Shown: in pieces, positions 1-7,949 of the stretch | How positions within the stretch are numbered: position 1 is the stretch's first letter | How the letters are laid out: every line of letters begins with the position of its first letter | Assembly (NCBI GenBank): GCA_964622775.1 | Contig: CAZUSO010000038.1 | Span: 1 to 27,232, forward strand | Source of the DNA: CAZUSO01 sp964622775 | GTDB lineage: Bacteria > Bacteroidota > Bacteroidia > Chitinophagales > Chitinophagaceae | Length of the DNA stretch: 27,232 nucleotides | Direction: 5' to 3' | Position numbers and translations under genes: made by a program | Notes under the pieces: model-generated | What the model was told of the DNA's origin: nothing | What the model saw: the letters and a program-made list of their open reading frames with translations, nothing else | Databases searched by the model: none

Positions 1-36
1 TTTGCCCATCCTCCCGATTGGGAGATTCCTCCATGC

Positions 37-149
37 GAAAATCCTAATCGGATTACGCGTAATCCGGGATTTTCTTTTCGGAAGGACGGCACGTTTTTTC
101 GGAATGACAAAAAACCTTATACCACATGCAACATTCGGGATGCACCCGG
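37..149 (+). repeat. Dispersed intergenic repeat, copy 1
   Basis: This gene-free stretch before the dus gene carries an imperfect hairpin (37-74) centred on the perfect palindrome GGATTACGCGTAATCC at 50-65. About 65 bp of spacer follow and the element ends in GGGATGCACCC at 137-147. The same arrangement, with a closely matching hairpin (about 31 of 38 positions) and a nearly identical end, occurs in reverse orientation at 2685-2801. A further small hairpin (CTCCC-GATT-GGGAG) lies just outside at 11-24. No convincing protein is encoded in 1-213. Copy number in the genome is unknown. Confidence 0.6.
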
Positions 150-185
150 ACTGTCTGCTCCCCAAAATATCTGCCCTAAATATTG

Positions 186-193
186 TATTTTCG
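186..193 (+). promoter_or_regulatory. Candidate -7 element for dus
   Basis: TATTTTCG differs by one base from the Bacteroidota -7 consensus TAnnTTTG and lies 20 nt before the dus ATG. No clear -33 TTG was found at the usual spacing. The leader holds a short palindrome (AGCCCGAACGGGCT, 195-208) immediately before the start. Confidence 0.3.
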
Positions 194-213
194 CAGCCCG
201 AACGGGCTATTTT

Positions 214-1215
214 ATGGTAAAAATAGGCAATATATCATTAGGAGAATTTCCGCTGCTATTAGCACCGATGGAGGATGTTAGCGATCCTCCTTTTCGTGCG
301 GTATGCAAGGAGCAGGGTGTGGATTTGATGTACACCGAGTTTATCTCGTCGGAAGGTCTCATCCGTGATGCCATCAAAAGCCGCCAGAAGTTAGATATCT
401 TCGACTATGAGCGACCCATCGGCATCCAGATATTCGGGGGGGATGAGGAAGCTATGGAACTCTCGGCAAAGATCGTGGAGGCCACACAGCCGGATCTGAT
501 CGATATCAATTATGGCTGTCCGGTAAAAAAAGTGGTTTGTAAAGGTGCAGGAGCAGGCATTTTGAAAGATCTTCCCAAAATGGTGAAGCTCACGGAAGCC
601 GTGGTGAAAGCCACTCACCTGCCCGTAACCGTAAAAACACGTTTAGGTTGGGATGAGGATAGCAAAAATATTGAAGAAGTTGCCGAAAGGCTACAGGACA
701 TCGGCATTCAGGCCTTAGCTGTTCACGGGCGCACCCGCGTACAGATGTACAAAGGAGAAGCCGACTGGACACTCATCGCGAAAGTAAAGAACAACCCGCG
801 CATACACATTCCGGTATTCGGCAACGGCGATGTGGACAGTCCGCAAAAAGCCCTGACCTACAAAAACCGTTATGGGGTGGACGGCATTATGATTGGACGG
901 GCAGCCATTGGTTATCCCTGGATCTTTCAGGAGATCAAACATTATTTTGCTACCGGCGAATTATTACCGCCACCCGGCATAGAAGAACGCGTGGAGGTAT
1001 GCCGGCGGCATTTGTTGAAATCAATTGCCTGGAAAGGGGAAAAGCTGGGTATCCTGGAGATGCGGCGTCACTATGCATCCTATCTTAAAGGGTTACCTCA
1101 TATAAAAGAATACCGGGCTAAATTGGTCAATGCACTGAAGCGGGACGAAATATTGCAAACCTTAGACACGTTGCTGCAGGCGCATTTGCAACCCGAAGCT
1201 GCATTCAGGATGTAA
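214..1215 (+). CDS. dusB: tRNA-dihydrouridine synthase, DusB type
   Basis: This 333-residue protein fits the FMN-dependent tRNA dihydrouridine synthase family, which reduces uridines in the D-loop of tRNA with NADPH. The N-terminal TIM barrel begins with LLLAPMEDVSDPPFR (residues 14-28), the family's flavin-binding start. INYGCPVKKV (98-107) contains the conserved active-site cysteine, Cys102. TVKTRLGW and the AVHGRTR motif (about 165-175) are further FMN and RNA contacts. NGDV and IMIGRAAIGYPWIF mark the phosphate-binding end of the barrel, followed by a helical domain. Length and motifs are normal for DusB. It is the first gene of a + strand series; exbD follows after 77 nt with its own promoter-like sequence. 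Assignment to DusB rather than another Dus is by overall resemblance, since the target uridine cannot be read from the sequence. Confidence 0.92.
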   Translation: MVKIGNISLGEFPLLLAPMEDVSDPPFRAVCKEQGVDLMYTEFISSEGLIRDAIKSRQKLDIFDYERPIGIQIFGGDEEAMELSAKIVEATQPDLIDINYGCPVKKVVCKGAGAGILKDLPKMVKLTEAVVKATHLPVTVKTRLGWDEDSKNIEEVAERLQDIGIQALAVHGRTRVQMYKGEADWTLIAKVKNNPRIHIPVFGNGDVDSPQKALTYKNRYGVDGIMIGRAAIGYPWIFQEIKHYFATGELLPPPGIEERVEVCRRHLLKSIAWKGEKLGILEMRRHYASYLKGLPHIKEYRAKLVNALKRDEILQTLDTLLQAHLQPEAAFRM

Positions 1216-1240
1216 AAATCACTTTGCAGAAGCAATACAG

Positions 1241-1248
1241 TATATTTG
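1241..1248 (+). promoter_or_regulatory. Candidate -7 element for exbD
   Basis: TATATTTG is a full match to TAnnTTTG and lies 44 nt before the exbD start, in the gap after dus. A TTTG at 1223-1226 could be the -33 element, but the 14-nt spacing is shorter than the usual 17-23. Confidence 0.4.
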
Positions 1249-1292
1249 CCTGCGTTATATAAACTGCAAAGCAGTGAAACTATAATTTAATT

Positions 1293-1691
1293 ATGAATAT
1301 CAGAAAGACCATCCGGGAAAAAAGTGAAGTGCATACCTCTGCGCTGAACGATATCCTGTTCATTCTTCTATTTTTCTTCCTGATCATTGCCACCTTAGCC
1401 AACCCCAATGTAGTGAAGCTGGCTATCCCGAAAGCGCAAAGCGATACTAAAGCGAAACAAACCGTGGTCGTATCTGTGGATGCCAACCAACATTTTTTTG
1501 TGGGAACAACTCCGGTAGATGTCAGCAATCTGGAAAATGTAGTCGCACAAGAACTTCAGAAATCTTCAGACAGTGAGCCAACTATCGTCATCAATGCAGA
1601 CAGCTCAGCTAATGCGGGCCAGATCGTTGCCATTATGCGGGTGGCACATGCACTAAAGGTTCGCACCGTTTTAGCTGTCGATAAGAACTGA
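1293..1691 (+). CDS. exbD: ExbD/TolR-family biopolymer transport protein
   Basis: This 132-residue protein has the ExbD/TolR layout: a short cytoplasmic N-terminus, one transmembrane helix (about residues 18-36, ALNDILFILLFFFLIIATL) and a periplasmic domain. Asp20, at the start of the helix, matches the conserved proton-carrying aspartate of ExbD and TolR. The periplasmic part has the expected strands, such as TVVVSVDANQHFFV and PTIVINADSS. ExbD works with ExbB in the inner membrane to pass proton-motive force to TonB. No ExbB, TolQ or TonB gene lies beside it in this window; dus is upstream and lipB downstream. That is unusual, because exbB and exbD are normally adjacent. A TolR role instead of ExbD cannot be excluded. 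Family call is firm, partner unknown. Confidence 0.85.
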   Translation: MNIRKTIREKSEVHTSALNDILFILLFFFLIIATLANPNVVKLAIPKAQSDTKAKQTVVVSVDANQHFFVGTTPVDVSNLENVVAQELQKSSDSEPTIVINADSSANAGQIVAIMRVAHALKVRTVLAVDKN

Positions 1692-1908
1692 TTGCGATAA
1701 CATACAGCATAATGTCAGGGCCGTTGGCTGTTAGCTACACATCCTCAGGTCAGTGTTGCTCTGACTACGTTGCAGCGGCTCGCAATCTGGCGGTTGAGGG
1801 CAACAAAGTGGTTGAAGGCGGAACACCAACCTACAGGCAAAAAGCAATCTCCCTGCTCCACAATCCATCTCTCCACAATATTTCTCCGGCTTTCGTTTAC
1901 TTTGCAGG

Positions 1909-2640
1909 ATGAACAAGCAAATTATTTACGAAGACTGGGGGCTTCTGGAATACGGTACGGCATGGAAACGCCAGGAAGCCGTGATGCAGCAGGGCCTGGC
2001 CGTTAAGGCCACAAAGTTTAACGACAGCGCATCCGCTGTTGAAGATACTATCTCCAACTATCTTTTTACCTGCAGCCATCCCAATGTTTATACGCTTGGT
2101 AAAAGCGGCTTTATGGAAAATCTTCTGGTGAATGACGAACGGATGAAGGCGCTGGATGTCTCCTTTTATAAAACCAATCGTGGCGGTGATATCACTTATC
2201 ATGGTCCGGGACAGTTGGTAGCGTATCCCATCCTGGACCTGGAACAGTTTTATACGGATTTAGGTCGTTATATGCGTTCGTTGGAAGAGGTCGTGATCCG
2301 AACCATTGCCGAATATGGTATTGAAGGGGGTCGTTTTCCGGGCGCAACAGGCGTCTGGATTGAACCGGATGTGCCGGGGTACGCCCGAAAGATATGCGCT
2401 ATGGGCGTGCGTTGCAGCCGATGGATCACTATGCACGGACTGGCGCTGAATATGAATACCCAATTAGATTATTTCAATTATATCGTCCCCTGCGGCATCA
2501 CGGATAAAGGCGTAACAAGTATCGAAAAAGAGCTGGGTCACCATGTGGATGAAGCGGAAATAACCCGGCATTTTCTGAAACATTTTGGTGAAATATTTGA
2601 AGCGGAATTGCTTGTCAGGCAACCGGCCGCCGATCGATAA
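1909..2640 (+). CDS. lipB: Octanoyltransferase LipB
   Basis: LipB transfers octanoyl groups from acyl carrier protein to lipoyl domains of enzymes such as pyruvate dehydrogenase and GcvH, the first step of de novo lipoate attachment. The 243 residues carry every family signature: TLGKSG (62-67), NRGGDITYHGPGQLVAYPIL (90-109), ARKICAMGVRCSRWITMHG (159-177) and the active-site segment IVPCGITDKGVTS (192-204). Lys161 and Cys195 sit 34 residues apart, the same spacing as the catalytic Lys135/Cys169 pair of the E. coli enzyme. Start choice is supported by TTACTTTG (1897-1904), one mismatch from the -7 consensus, only 4 nt before the ATG, suggesting an almost leaderless transcript. The 217-bp gap after exbD shows no believable gene. 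LipA is not in the window. Confidence 0.96.
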   Translation: MNKQIIYEDWGLLEYGTAWKRQEAVMQQGLAVKATKFNDSASAVEDTISNYLFTCSHPNVYTLGKSGFMENLLVNDERMKALDVSFYKTNRGGDITYHGPGQLVAYPILDLEQFYTDLGRYMRSLEEVVIRTIAEYGIEGGRFPGATGVWIEPDVPGYARKICAMGVRCSRWITMHGLALNMNTQLDYFNYIVPCGITDKGVTSIEKELGHHVDEAEITRHFLKHFGEIFEAELLVRQPAADR

Positions 2641-2684
2641 GCAAGGTGTGCTGCAATATTGGAGGAGATGGATTGAAGATTGAA

Positions 2685-2801
2685 GGGGGCGCATCCCAAA
2701 TTGTCGCATTACCCCGATGTCATACTTTTTTTCATCTTCCTCTTCGGGATCGTCATACGACCGAAGAAATTCCGGATTACGCAGTAACCGATTAGAATTT
2801 C
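2685..2801 (-). repeat. Dispersed intergenic repeat, copy 2
   Basis: Read on the minus strand, this 117-bp stretch starts with an imperfect palindrome (2766-2801) that closely matches the one at 37-74 and ends in GGGATGCGCCCCC (2685-2697), matching the end of copy 1. It fills much of the 385-bp gap between the convergent lipB and MATE genes; the remainder of that gap holds only the hairpin at 2902-2935. Confidence 0.6.
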
Positions 2802-2901
2802 CGCGTGGAGCAACTTTTCTCTTGCGAAGCAAAATCTCCGATTGCGTTTGAAACAGCGTCCCCTTTCATCTCGCCACCTGCCCGGGAGATAGCTCTACTC
2901 C

Positions 2902-2935
2902 ATTAAAATCATTTCGCTGGCTGCATGATTTTAAT
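2902..2935. terminator. Hairpin between convergent genes
   Basis: ATTAAAATCAT (2902-2912) pairs perfectly over 11 bp with ATGATTTTAAT (2925-2935) around a 12-nt loop. It lies between the 3' ends of lipB (+) and the MATE gene (-), so it could end transcription from either side. The stem is AT-rich and no long T-run follows, so this is only a candidate. Confidence 0.4.
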
Positions 2936-3025
2936 TTCGGTCGAACTTTTCACACCGGAGGCAAATGACGCCACATTTCTTTGCCGCTGTTACTTTCGGC
3001 TTTAGAATTAAACAACAATTCCTGT

Positions 3026-4357
3026 TTATTGCCGGCTATGGGTATAGCTCATCCTTAAAAATCGCAGCAACAGCAGAATGGCGGCAAATCCGAGTCCAAT
3101 GATAAATCCCAGCCATATCCCGGTTGCACCTAAGCCGAAATGAAAAGCCAACAGATAACCAACCGGCAGCCCTAAAACCCAATAAGCAACCGCTATGAAT
3201 ACCGTAGGTATCCGTACGTCTTTTATGCCGCGCAGCAGGCCTGCGCTGATCGCCTGAATACTATCGGGTATCTGAAAGATAGCCGCAAACAACAGCAACA
3301 CAGCCGCCAGGTGCAATACCTCCGGGTTTTTGGTAAACAACAGCGGTAACTGATAGCGAAATACGGTAAACAACACCGCGCAGAAAACACCGTAGCACAG
3401 GCCGGTAAGCAAGGCGCTTTTTCCAATGACGGATATCTTCAGCCAGTTATATGTCCCCAATGCATTGCTCGTCCGGATAGACCCCGCCTGGGATAAGCCC
3501 ATTGATACCATAAAAGTAAAAGAGGCACAACTGAGCGCTATCTGATGCGCGGCCTGCGCCTCCGCGCTGATGGTGCCAATAATGATACCGGACACCGCAA
3601 AGGCTCCCGCTTCCATACCGATTTGCATACTGCTGGGAATCCCGATATGCAGCAGTTCCCGCATCGTTGCCCACTTCAGCCGCCATTGCTTTTTCCGTAC
3701 CGCAACGTATCGCTGAAAGGTTTTGTGATAAAGGATAATGATGCTTAATGCGATAAAAATCAGGGAGCGGGTAATCAGGGTGGCATAGCCGGCACCGACC
3801 AGTTCCAGACGCGGGAAACCCCAGTGCCCGAAGATCAACAGCCAGTTTAAAAATACATTAACGGGTAAAGCGGAAATGGATAAAATCATGGCCGTCCGTG
3901 TAAATTCCAGCCCGTCGGTAAACTGTTTCAGGGTCATAAATAAAAGCATCGGTATCAGTGAAAATCCCATCAGCTTCATAAATGGCAAGGCCAGCGCCAC
4001 CACCTGGGGGTCCTGCTTCAGATAATGCAGCACACCCCGCCCGTAAACTAAGCTCAGGGAAATAATGACAGCTGCCAGGCTGCACAGCAGCAAGCCATTA
4101 AAGAAATAATGAGATACCAGTTGTCCGTCCTTTTTGCCGTGCGCCAGCGACACCATCTGGGAAACCGATATCGTGATGCCGATACCGATCACAAAGGGTA
4201 TGTTGATAGCGTTCATCACTAAAGCTGCCGCTGCCAAATGCTTATAGCTCACCGCACCCACCATAGCCGTATCGATGATGTGCAGCGACATTTGCGCCAG
4301 CTCCCCCAGGATGATGGGCAGCGCCAGGGTTCCCGTCCTTTTTGCTTCGGTCAGCAT
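3026..4357 (-). CDS. MATE family multidrug/cation exporter
   Basis: The 443-residue protein is almost entirely hydrophobic, with about twelve predicted transmembrane helices, and fits the MATE (NorM/DinF) exporters, which expel cationic drugs or metabolites using a Na+ or H+ gradient. Family-like segments include LALPIILGELAQMSLHIIDT near the N-terminus (helix 1), ALVMNAINIPFVIGIGITIS (helix 2), the repeat-related stretch SSMQIGMEAGAFAVSGIIIG at the start of the second half, and FQIPDSIQAISAGLLRGIKD in the C-terminal bundle. The ATG at 4357 is chosen because TATTTTCG, a near-consensus -7 element, lies upstream on the minus strand at 4391-4384. It stands alone, convergent with lipB and divergent from metH. 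Substrate cannot be predicted. Confidence 0.9.
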   Translation of the reverse strand: MLTEAKRTGTLALPIILGELAQMSLHIIDTAMVGAVSYKHLAAAALVMNAINIPFVIGIGITISVSQMVSLAHGKKDGQLVSHYFFNGLLLCSLAAVIISLSLVYGRGVLHYLKQDPQVVALALPFMKLMGFSLIPMLLFMTLKQFTDGLEFTRTAMILSISALPVNVFLNWLLIFGHWGFPRLELVGAGYATLITRSLIFIALSIIILYHKTFQRYVAVRKKQWRLKWATMRELLHIGIPSSMQIGMEAGAFAVSGIIIGTISAEAQAAHQIALSCASFTFMVSMGLSQAGSIRTSNALGTYNWLKISVIGKSALLTGLCYGVFCAVLFTVFRYQLPLLFTKNPEVLHLAAVLLLFAAIFQIPDSIQAISAGLLRGIKDVRIPTVFIAVAYWVLGLPVGYLLAFHFGLGATGIWLGFIIGLGFAAILLLLRFLRMSYTHSRQ

Positions 4358-4437
4358 AAGCTCATGCTTGCATTTTACGCCCGCGAAAATACAGTTTCAA
4401 TAACATAATTGAATGGTAATAAATTCTCCGAAGCCAT

Positions 4438-4445
4438 TACCTTTG
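4438..4445 (+). promoter_or_regulatory. Candidate -7 element for metH
   Basis: TACCTTTG is a full TAnnTTTG match 31 nt before the metH ATG. A TTG at 4409-4411 lies 26 nt upstream, somewhat further than the usual -33 spacing. No extended structured leader such as a cobalamin or SAM riboswitch fits in the 119-bp gap between the MATE gene and metH. Confidence 0.45.
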
Positions 4446-4476
4446 TGTCGAAGCAGCGCTATGCGGTTCCTGCTTC

Positions 4477-7230
4477 ATGATTTTACAAAACGAGGTGCGC
4501 CATGCATCTAATTTTACAAGCTTTATGACACAACAACCTGCAGCTATTCCGCCGTATCTGCGGCTCAGCGGGCTGGAGCCTCTGACCATCCGCCCGGAAA
4601 GCAACTTTATCAATATTGGAGAACGAACCAATGTTACGGGTTCAAAAAAATTCGCCCGGCTCATCCGTGATGGAAAATTTGAAGAAGCATTAAGCGTTGC
4701 CCGGCAACAGGTGGAAAATGGCGCACAAGTCCTGGATGTGAATATGGATGATGCCATGCTGAATGGTGTTGAAGCTATGGGCTTGTTTTGTAATCTTTTG
4801 CAAAGCGAACCGGATATCGCCCGTATTCCCGTAATGCTGGATTCCTCAAAGTTCCCGATTATTGAAGCCGGCCTCAAGCGCATACAAGGGCGCTGTATCG
4901 TAAATTCCATCTCCCTGAAAGAAGGCGAGGCCTCCTTTATTCAACAAGCTAAAACCTGCAAAGCATACGGTGCTGCAGTTGTAGTGATGGCCTTTGATGA
5001 ACAGGGGCAGGCTGATACCCTGGAGCGGCGCGTTTCCATCAGTGAACGGGCTTATCATATTCTCACGGAAAGGGTAGGCTTTCGTCCACAGGATATCATA
5101 TTTGACCTGAATATTTTTGCCATTGCCACCGGCATTGAAGTACATAATAATTATGCTGTTGATTTTATTGCGGCCACCCGTTTGCTGAAGCAAAAATTCC
5201 CCTTAGTGAAAGTCAGCGGAGGGGTCAGCAATATATCCTTTTCTTTCCGCGGCAATGAGGTGGTTCGGGAAGCCATGCACAGTGTCTTTTTATACCATGC
5301 CGTTAAAGCAGGCATGGATATGGGTATTGTAAATGCAGGCCAGCTGATGGTCTATGACCAGATTGACCCTGTTCTGCGCGATTTATGCGAAGATGTCATT
5401 CTGAATCGAAATGAGGACGCCACCGAACGCCTTACGGAATTTGCAAATACCGTAAAAGGTAAAGTAAAATCCGTAGAGGAGGAGTTGGCCTGGCGTAAGC
5501 TGCCTGTGGAAGAACGCCTGTCACATGCATTGGTGAACGGCATCACGGATTATATTGAACCGGATACGGAAGAAGCCCGGCAAAAATTCGGGAAGCCCAT
5601 AGAGGTGATTGAAGGTCCGCTGATGGATGGTATGAATGTAGTGGGCGATTTGTTTGGTAGTGGAAAAATGTTTTTACCGCAGGTCGTAAAAAGCGCAAGG
5701 GTCATGAAGAAAAGCGTAGCCTACCTCACCCCGTTTATTGAAGCGGAAAAGATAAAAAATGTGCAGCCCGGCAATAAAAAAGGAGCAGGAAAAATATTGC
5801 TGGCCACAGTGAAGGGAGATGTGCACGACATCGGAAAAAATATTGTGGGGGTGGTATTAGGCTGTAATGGCTATGATGTAATGGATTTAGGCGTAATGGT
5901 TCCGGCGGCTAAAATCCTGGATGAAGCGGAAAAACAGGACGTGGATGTGATCGGTCTTAGCGGACTGATTACGCCATCTTTGGATGAAATGGCTTATGTG
6001 GCTTCGGAGATGAAAAACCGGAAGATGAAACAGGCTCTGCTTATCGGCGGAGCCACCACTTCACGCATTCATACGGCTGTAAAGATTGCGCCGCAATATG
6101 ACCAGGGTGTAATTCACGTTTTAGACGCATCCCGCAGCGTTACCACCGTGAGCCAATTGCTGAAGCCGGGGGCTAAACAACTGTTCCTGGAAAAGGTACA
6201 GGTGGAATATGAACAGGTGCGGAAGGATTTTGCGGCTAAAGCCGGTATCAAACAATATATGTCCTATGCGGATTCGGTTGCGTTGCGTTCGAAAATTGAC
6301 TGGGAAAATTATCTGCCGCCACAACCTGTTCACATGGGTATCACTACATTTCCCGAATTTGACCTGAATGTAATCCGCCCTTATATAGACTGGAATCCGT
6401 TTTTTATCACCTGGGAAATGCGCGGAAAATTCCCGGCTATTCTCAGCGATCCTCATGCCGGCATGGAAGCTACCCGTCTGTTTCACGATGCGAATGCCAT
6501 GCTGGATACTATTATCCGGGAAAAATGGCTTAGCGTTAATGGCGTTATCGGCTTCTGGAATGCCGCAGGCATCGGGGCGGATACCATTGGTATTTACAAT
6601 GATGATGTGCAGGAAATATGCAGACTGGAAATGCTGCGGCAACAAATAAAGAAAGCGGCAGGGCAGCCGGCATTTTCCCTCGCCGACTATATCAAACCAT
6701 TATCACCAGATGGCAAGCCGGGGGATTATATGGGCGCATTTGCCGTGTCGGTTGGCGGAGTGGAACCGTATCTGAAACGGTTTATTGATCAGCATGACGA
6801 TTATAATAAGATCATGCTTCAGGCGCTGTCTGATCGCTTAGTGGAGGCCTTTGCGGAATACCTGCATTCGCAGGTTCGTAAAAAATACTGGAGCTATGCT
6901 GCTGCAGAAGATCTGGATCAGGAAGCTTTGATCAAAGAGCAATATCAGGGAATTCGTCCGGCTCCCGGTTATCCGGCCTGCCCGGATCATACGGAAAAAC
7001 GCAAGCTGTTTCAACTGCTGAATGCTACGGAAAATACCGGCATACAATTGACGGAAAACCTGGCAATGTCGCCCGCTGCATCGGTATGCGGCTGGTATTT
7101 TTCGCATCCCGAAAGCCGGTATTTCGGGATTGGAAAAATCCGGGAAGATCAGTTTCAGGATTATTGGCAGCGGAAACAAATACCTGAAGCTGAATTGCGC
7201 AAATGGCTGCGGGCTAATATGGAAGACTAA
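4477..7230 (+). CDS. metH: Methionine synthase MetH, large subunit without homocysteine domain
   Basis: Cobalamin-dependent methionine synthase moves a methyl group from methyltetrahydrofolate to homocysteine. This 917-residue protein holds three of the usual four modules. The pterin-binding barrel starts at FINIGERTNVTGSKKF (44-59). The cap and B12 domain contains GDVHDIGKN, with His450 as the likely lower cobalt ligand in the DxHxxG motif. The C-terminal AdoMet reactivation domain carries RPAPGYPACPD from Arg827. E. coli MetH has about 1,227 residues. Here the roughly 330-residue N-terminal zinc/homocysteine domain is absent, so a separate homocysteine methyltransferase subunit must be encoded elsewhere if the protein is active, as known for split MetH in Bacteroidota. 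Neither it nor metF is adjacent. A second possible start is the ATG at 4525, which gives a more typical N-terminus. Confidence 0.95.
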   Translation: MILQNEVRHASNFTSFMTQQPAAIPPYLRLSGLEPLTIRPESNFINIGERTNVTGSKKFARLIRDGKFEEALSVARQQVENGAQVLDVNMDDAMLNGVEAMGLFCNLLQSEPDIARIPVMLDSSKFPIIEAGLKRIQGRCIVNSISLKEGEASFIQQAKTCKAYGAAVVVMAFDEQGQADTLERRVSISERAYHILTERVGFRPQDIIFDLNIFAIATGIEVHNNYAVDFIAATRLLKQKFPLVKVSGGVSNISFSFRGNEVVREAMHSVFLYHAVKAGMDMGIVNAGQLMVYDQIDPVLRDLCEDVILNRNEDATERLTEFANTVKGKVKSVEEELAWRKLPVEERLSHALVNGITDYIEPDTEEARQKFGKPIEVIEGPLMDGMNVVGDLFGSGKMFLPQVVKSARVMKKSVAYLTPFIEAEKIKNVQPGNKKGAGKILLATVKGDVHDIGKNIVGVVLGCNGYDVMDLGVMVPAAKILDEAEKQDVDVIGLSGLITPSLDEMAYVASEMKNRKMKQALLIGGATTSRIHTAVKIAPQYDQGVIHVLDASRSVTTVSQLLKPGAKQLFLEKVQVEYEQVRKDFAAKAGIKQYMSYADSVALRSKIDWENYLPPQPVHMGITTFPEFDLNVIRPYIDWNPFFITWEMRGKFPAILSDPHAGMEATRLFHDANAMLDTIIREKWLSVNGVIGFWNAAGIGADTIGIYNDDVQEICRLEMLRQQIKKAAGQPAFSLADYIKPLSPDGKPGDYMGAFAVSVGGVEPYLKRFIDQHDDYNKIMLQALSDRLVEAFAEYLHSQVRKKYWSYAAAEDLDQEALIKEQYQGIRPAPGYPACPDHTEKRKLFQLLNATENTGIQLTENLAMSPAASVCGWYFSHPESRYFGIGKIREDQFQDYWQRKQIPEAELRKWLRANMED

Positions 7231-7274
7231 AGTGAATAATGAACTCCGCGCGAGGAGCTAATATGGAATACTAA
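7213..7274 (+). repeat. Short direct repeat duplicating the metH 3' end
   Basis: The last codons of metH, GCTAATATGGAAGACTAA (7213-7230), are repeated 44 bp downstream as GCTAATATGGAATACTAA (7257-7274), with one mismatch. The copy lies in the 71-bp gap between metH and the convergent ABC ATPase gene. It looks like a small local duplication of the gene end. Confidence 0.7.
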
Positions 7275-7301
7275 GCCGGTATTCACCCGACCTGCAATGG
7301 A

Positions 7302-7949
7302 TTACAGCAGCAGTTTCCGGGAATAGGGAAACCAGTTGTTGTCTTCCAGATCCACAAGAAGCAGGCCTGCATTGCGCTCCCGGATACAAGCACTAATCAG
7401 GTTAATGCAGCGGACAATATTTTCCTGGTCCAGATGACTGAAAGGCTCATCTAAAAGCAACCATTGAAAAGGCTGTAAAAGGCTTCGCACAATAGCTACC
7501 CGCTGCCGCTCTCCATAAGAAAGGGTCTCCGTCCGCTGATGCCATTTGCTTTTCAATCCGAGCATATCCAGCCAGTCCTGAGCCTGCTGAACCGATACGG
7601 TTTCTGTCAGGGTATTTTTGATCAAAATATTTTCTTCAACGGTCAGTTCGCCGAACAGCCGCAAGTCCTGAAAGACGATGCTCAGTTCATTCCGCCGCCA
7701 TTCGGTTCGTTGTTTTTTAGGCACTTTTTGTACATCGGACTGGTTCCAGGTTACCGTACCTTCATAGTCATTCCGCAAGCCGTAGAGGATATGGATTAGG
7801 GTAGATTTCCCTTTGCCCGAAGGTGCGCGAAACAACACTTTTTCCCCGGCATGAAACCGTAGCGACTGTCCCCATACATCGGACGATTGCCGGTCAAGAC
7901 GGGCCTTTAAAGGCTCCGGAATAAGGTGATTCAGTTGCAGTTCCATCAT
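7302..7949 (-). CDS. ABC transporter ATP-binding protein with atypical H-loop
   Basis: This 215-residue nucleotide-binding domain resembles LolD/FtsE-type ATPases. Walker A is RAPSGKGKST (41-50), with Ala in place of the usual first Gly. A Q-loop (IVFQDLRLFGELTVEENI), the signature LSYGERQRVAIVRSL and Walker B with D-loop (WLLLDEPFSHLD) are all present. The histidine switch (normally VTHD, about 30 residues after the D-loop) reads LVDLEDN here, so the His is missing. The protein also ends soon after, with little C-terminal extension. Its ATG overlaps the pcm stop by one base (TGATG), so the two are probably translated together. No permease is adjacent. It may be a normal ATPase with reduced activity or a partner in a mixed dimer; the transported substrate is unknown. 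Confidence 0.85.
   Translation of the reverse strand: MMELQLNHLIPEPLKARLDRQSSDVWGQSLRFHAGEKVLFRAPSGKGKSTLIHILYGLRNDYEGTVTWNQSDVQKVPKKQRTEWRRNELSIVFQDLRLFGELTVEENILIKNTLTETVSVQQAQDWLDMLGLKSKWHQRTETLSYGERQRVAIVRSLLQPFQWLLLDEPFSHLDQENIVRCINLISACIRERNAGLLLVDLEDNNWFPYSRKLLL

Noticed and set aside
2..220. Gene upstream of dus
   Set aside because: It coincides with the repeat element and its hairpin, has no family resemblance and overlaps the dus start.
1712..1912. Small gene between exbD and lipB
   Set aside because: No promoter or protein-like character, and it runs into the lipB start in another frame.
2464..2832. Minus-strand gene opposite the lipB end
   Set aside because: It runs through the dispersed repeat and antisense to conserved lipB sequence.
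4358..4476. Riboswitch upstream of metH
   Set aside because: The gap is 119 bp shared with the divergent MATE promoter, and no cobalamin- or SAM-riboswitch core was recognised.
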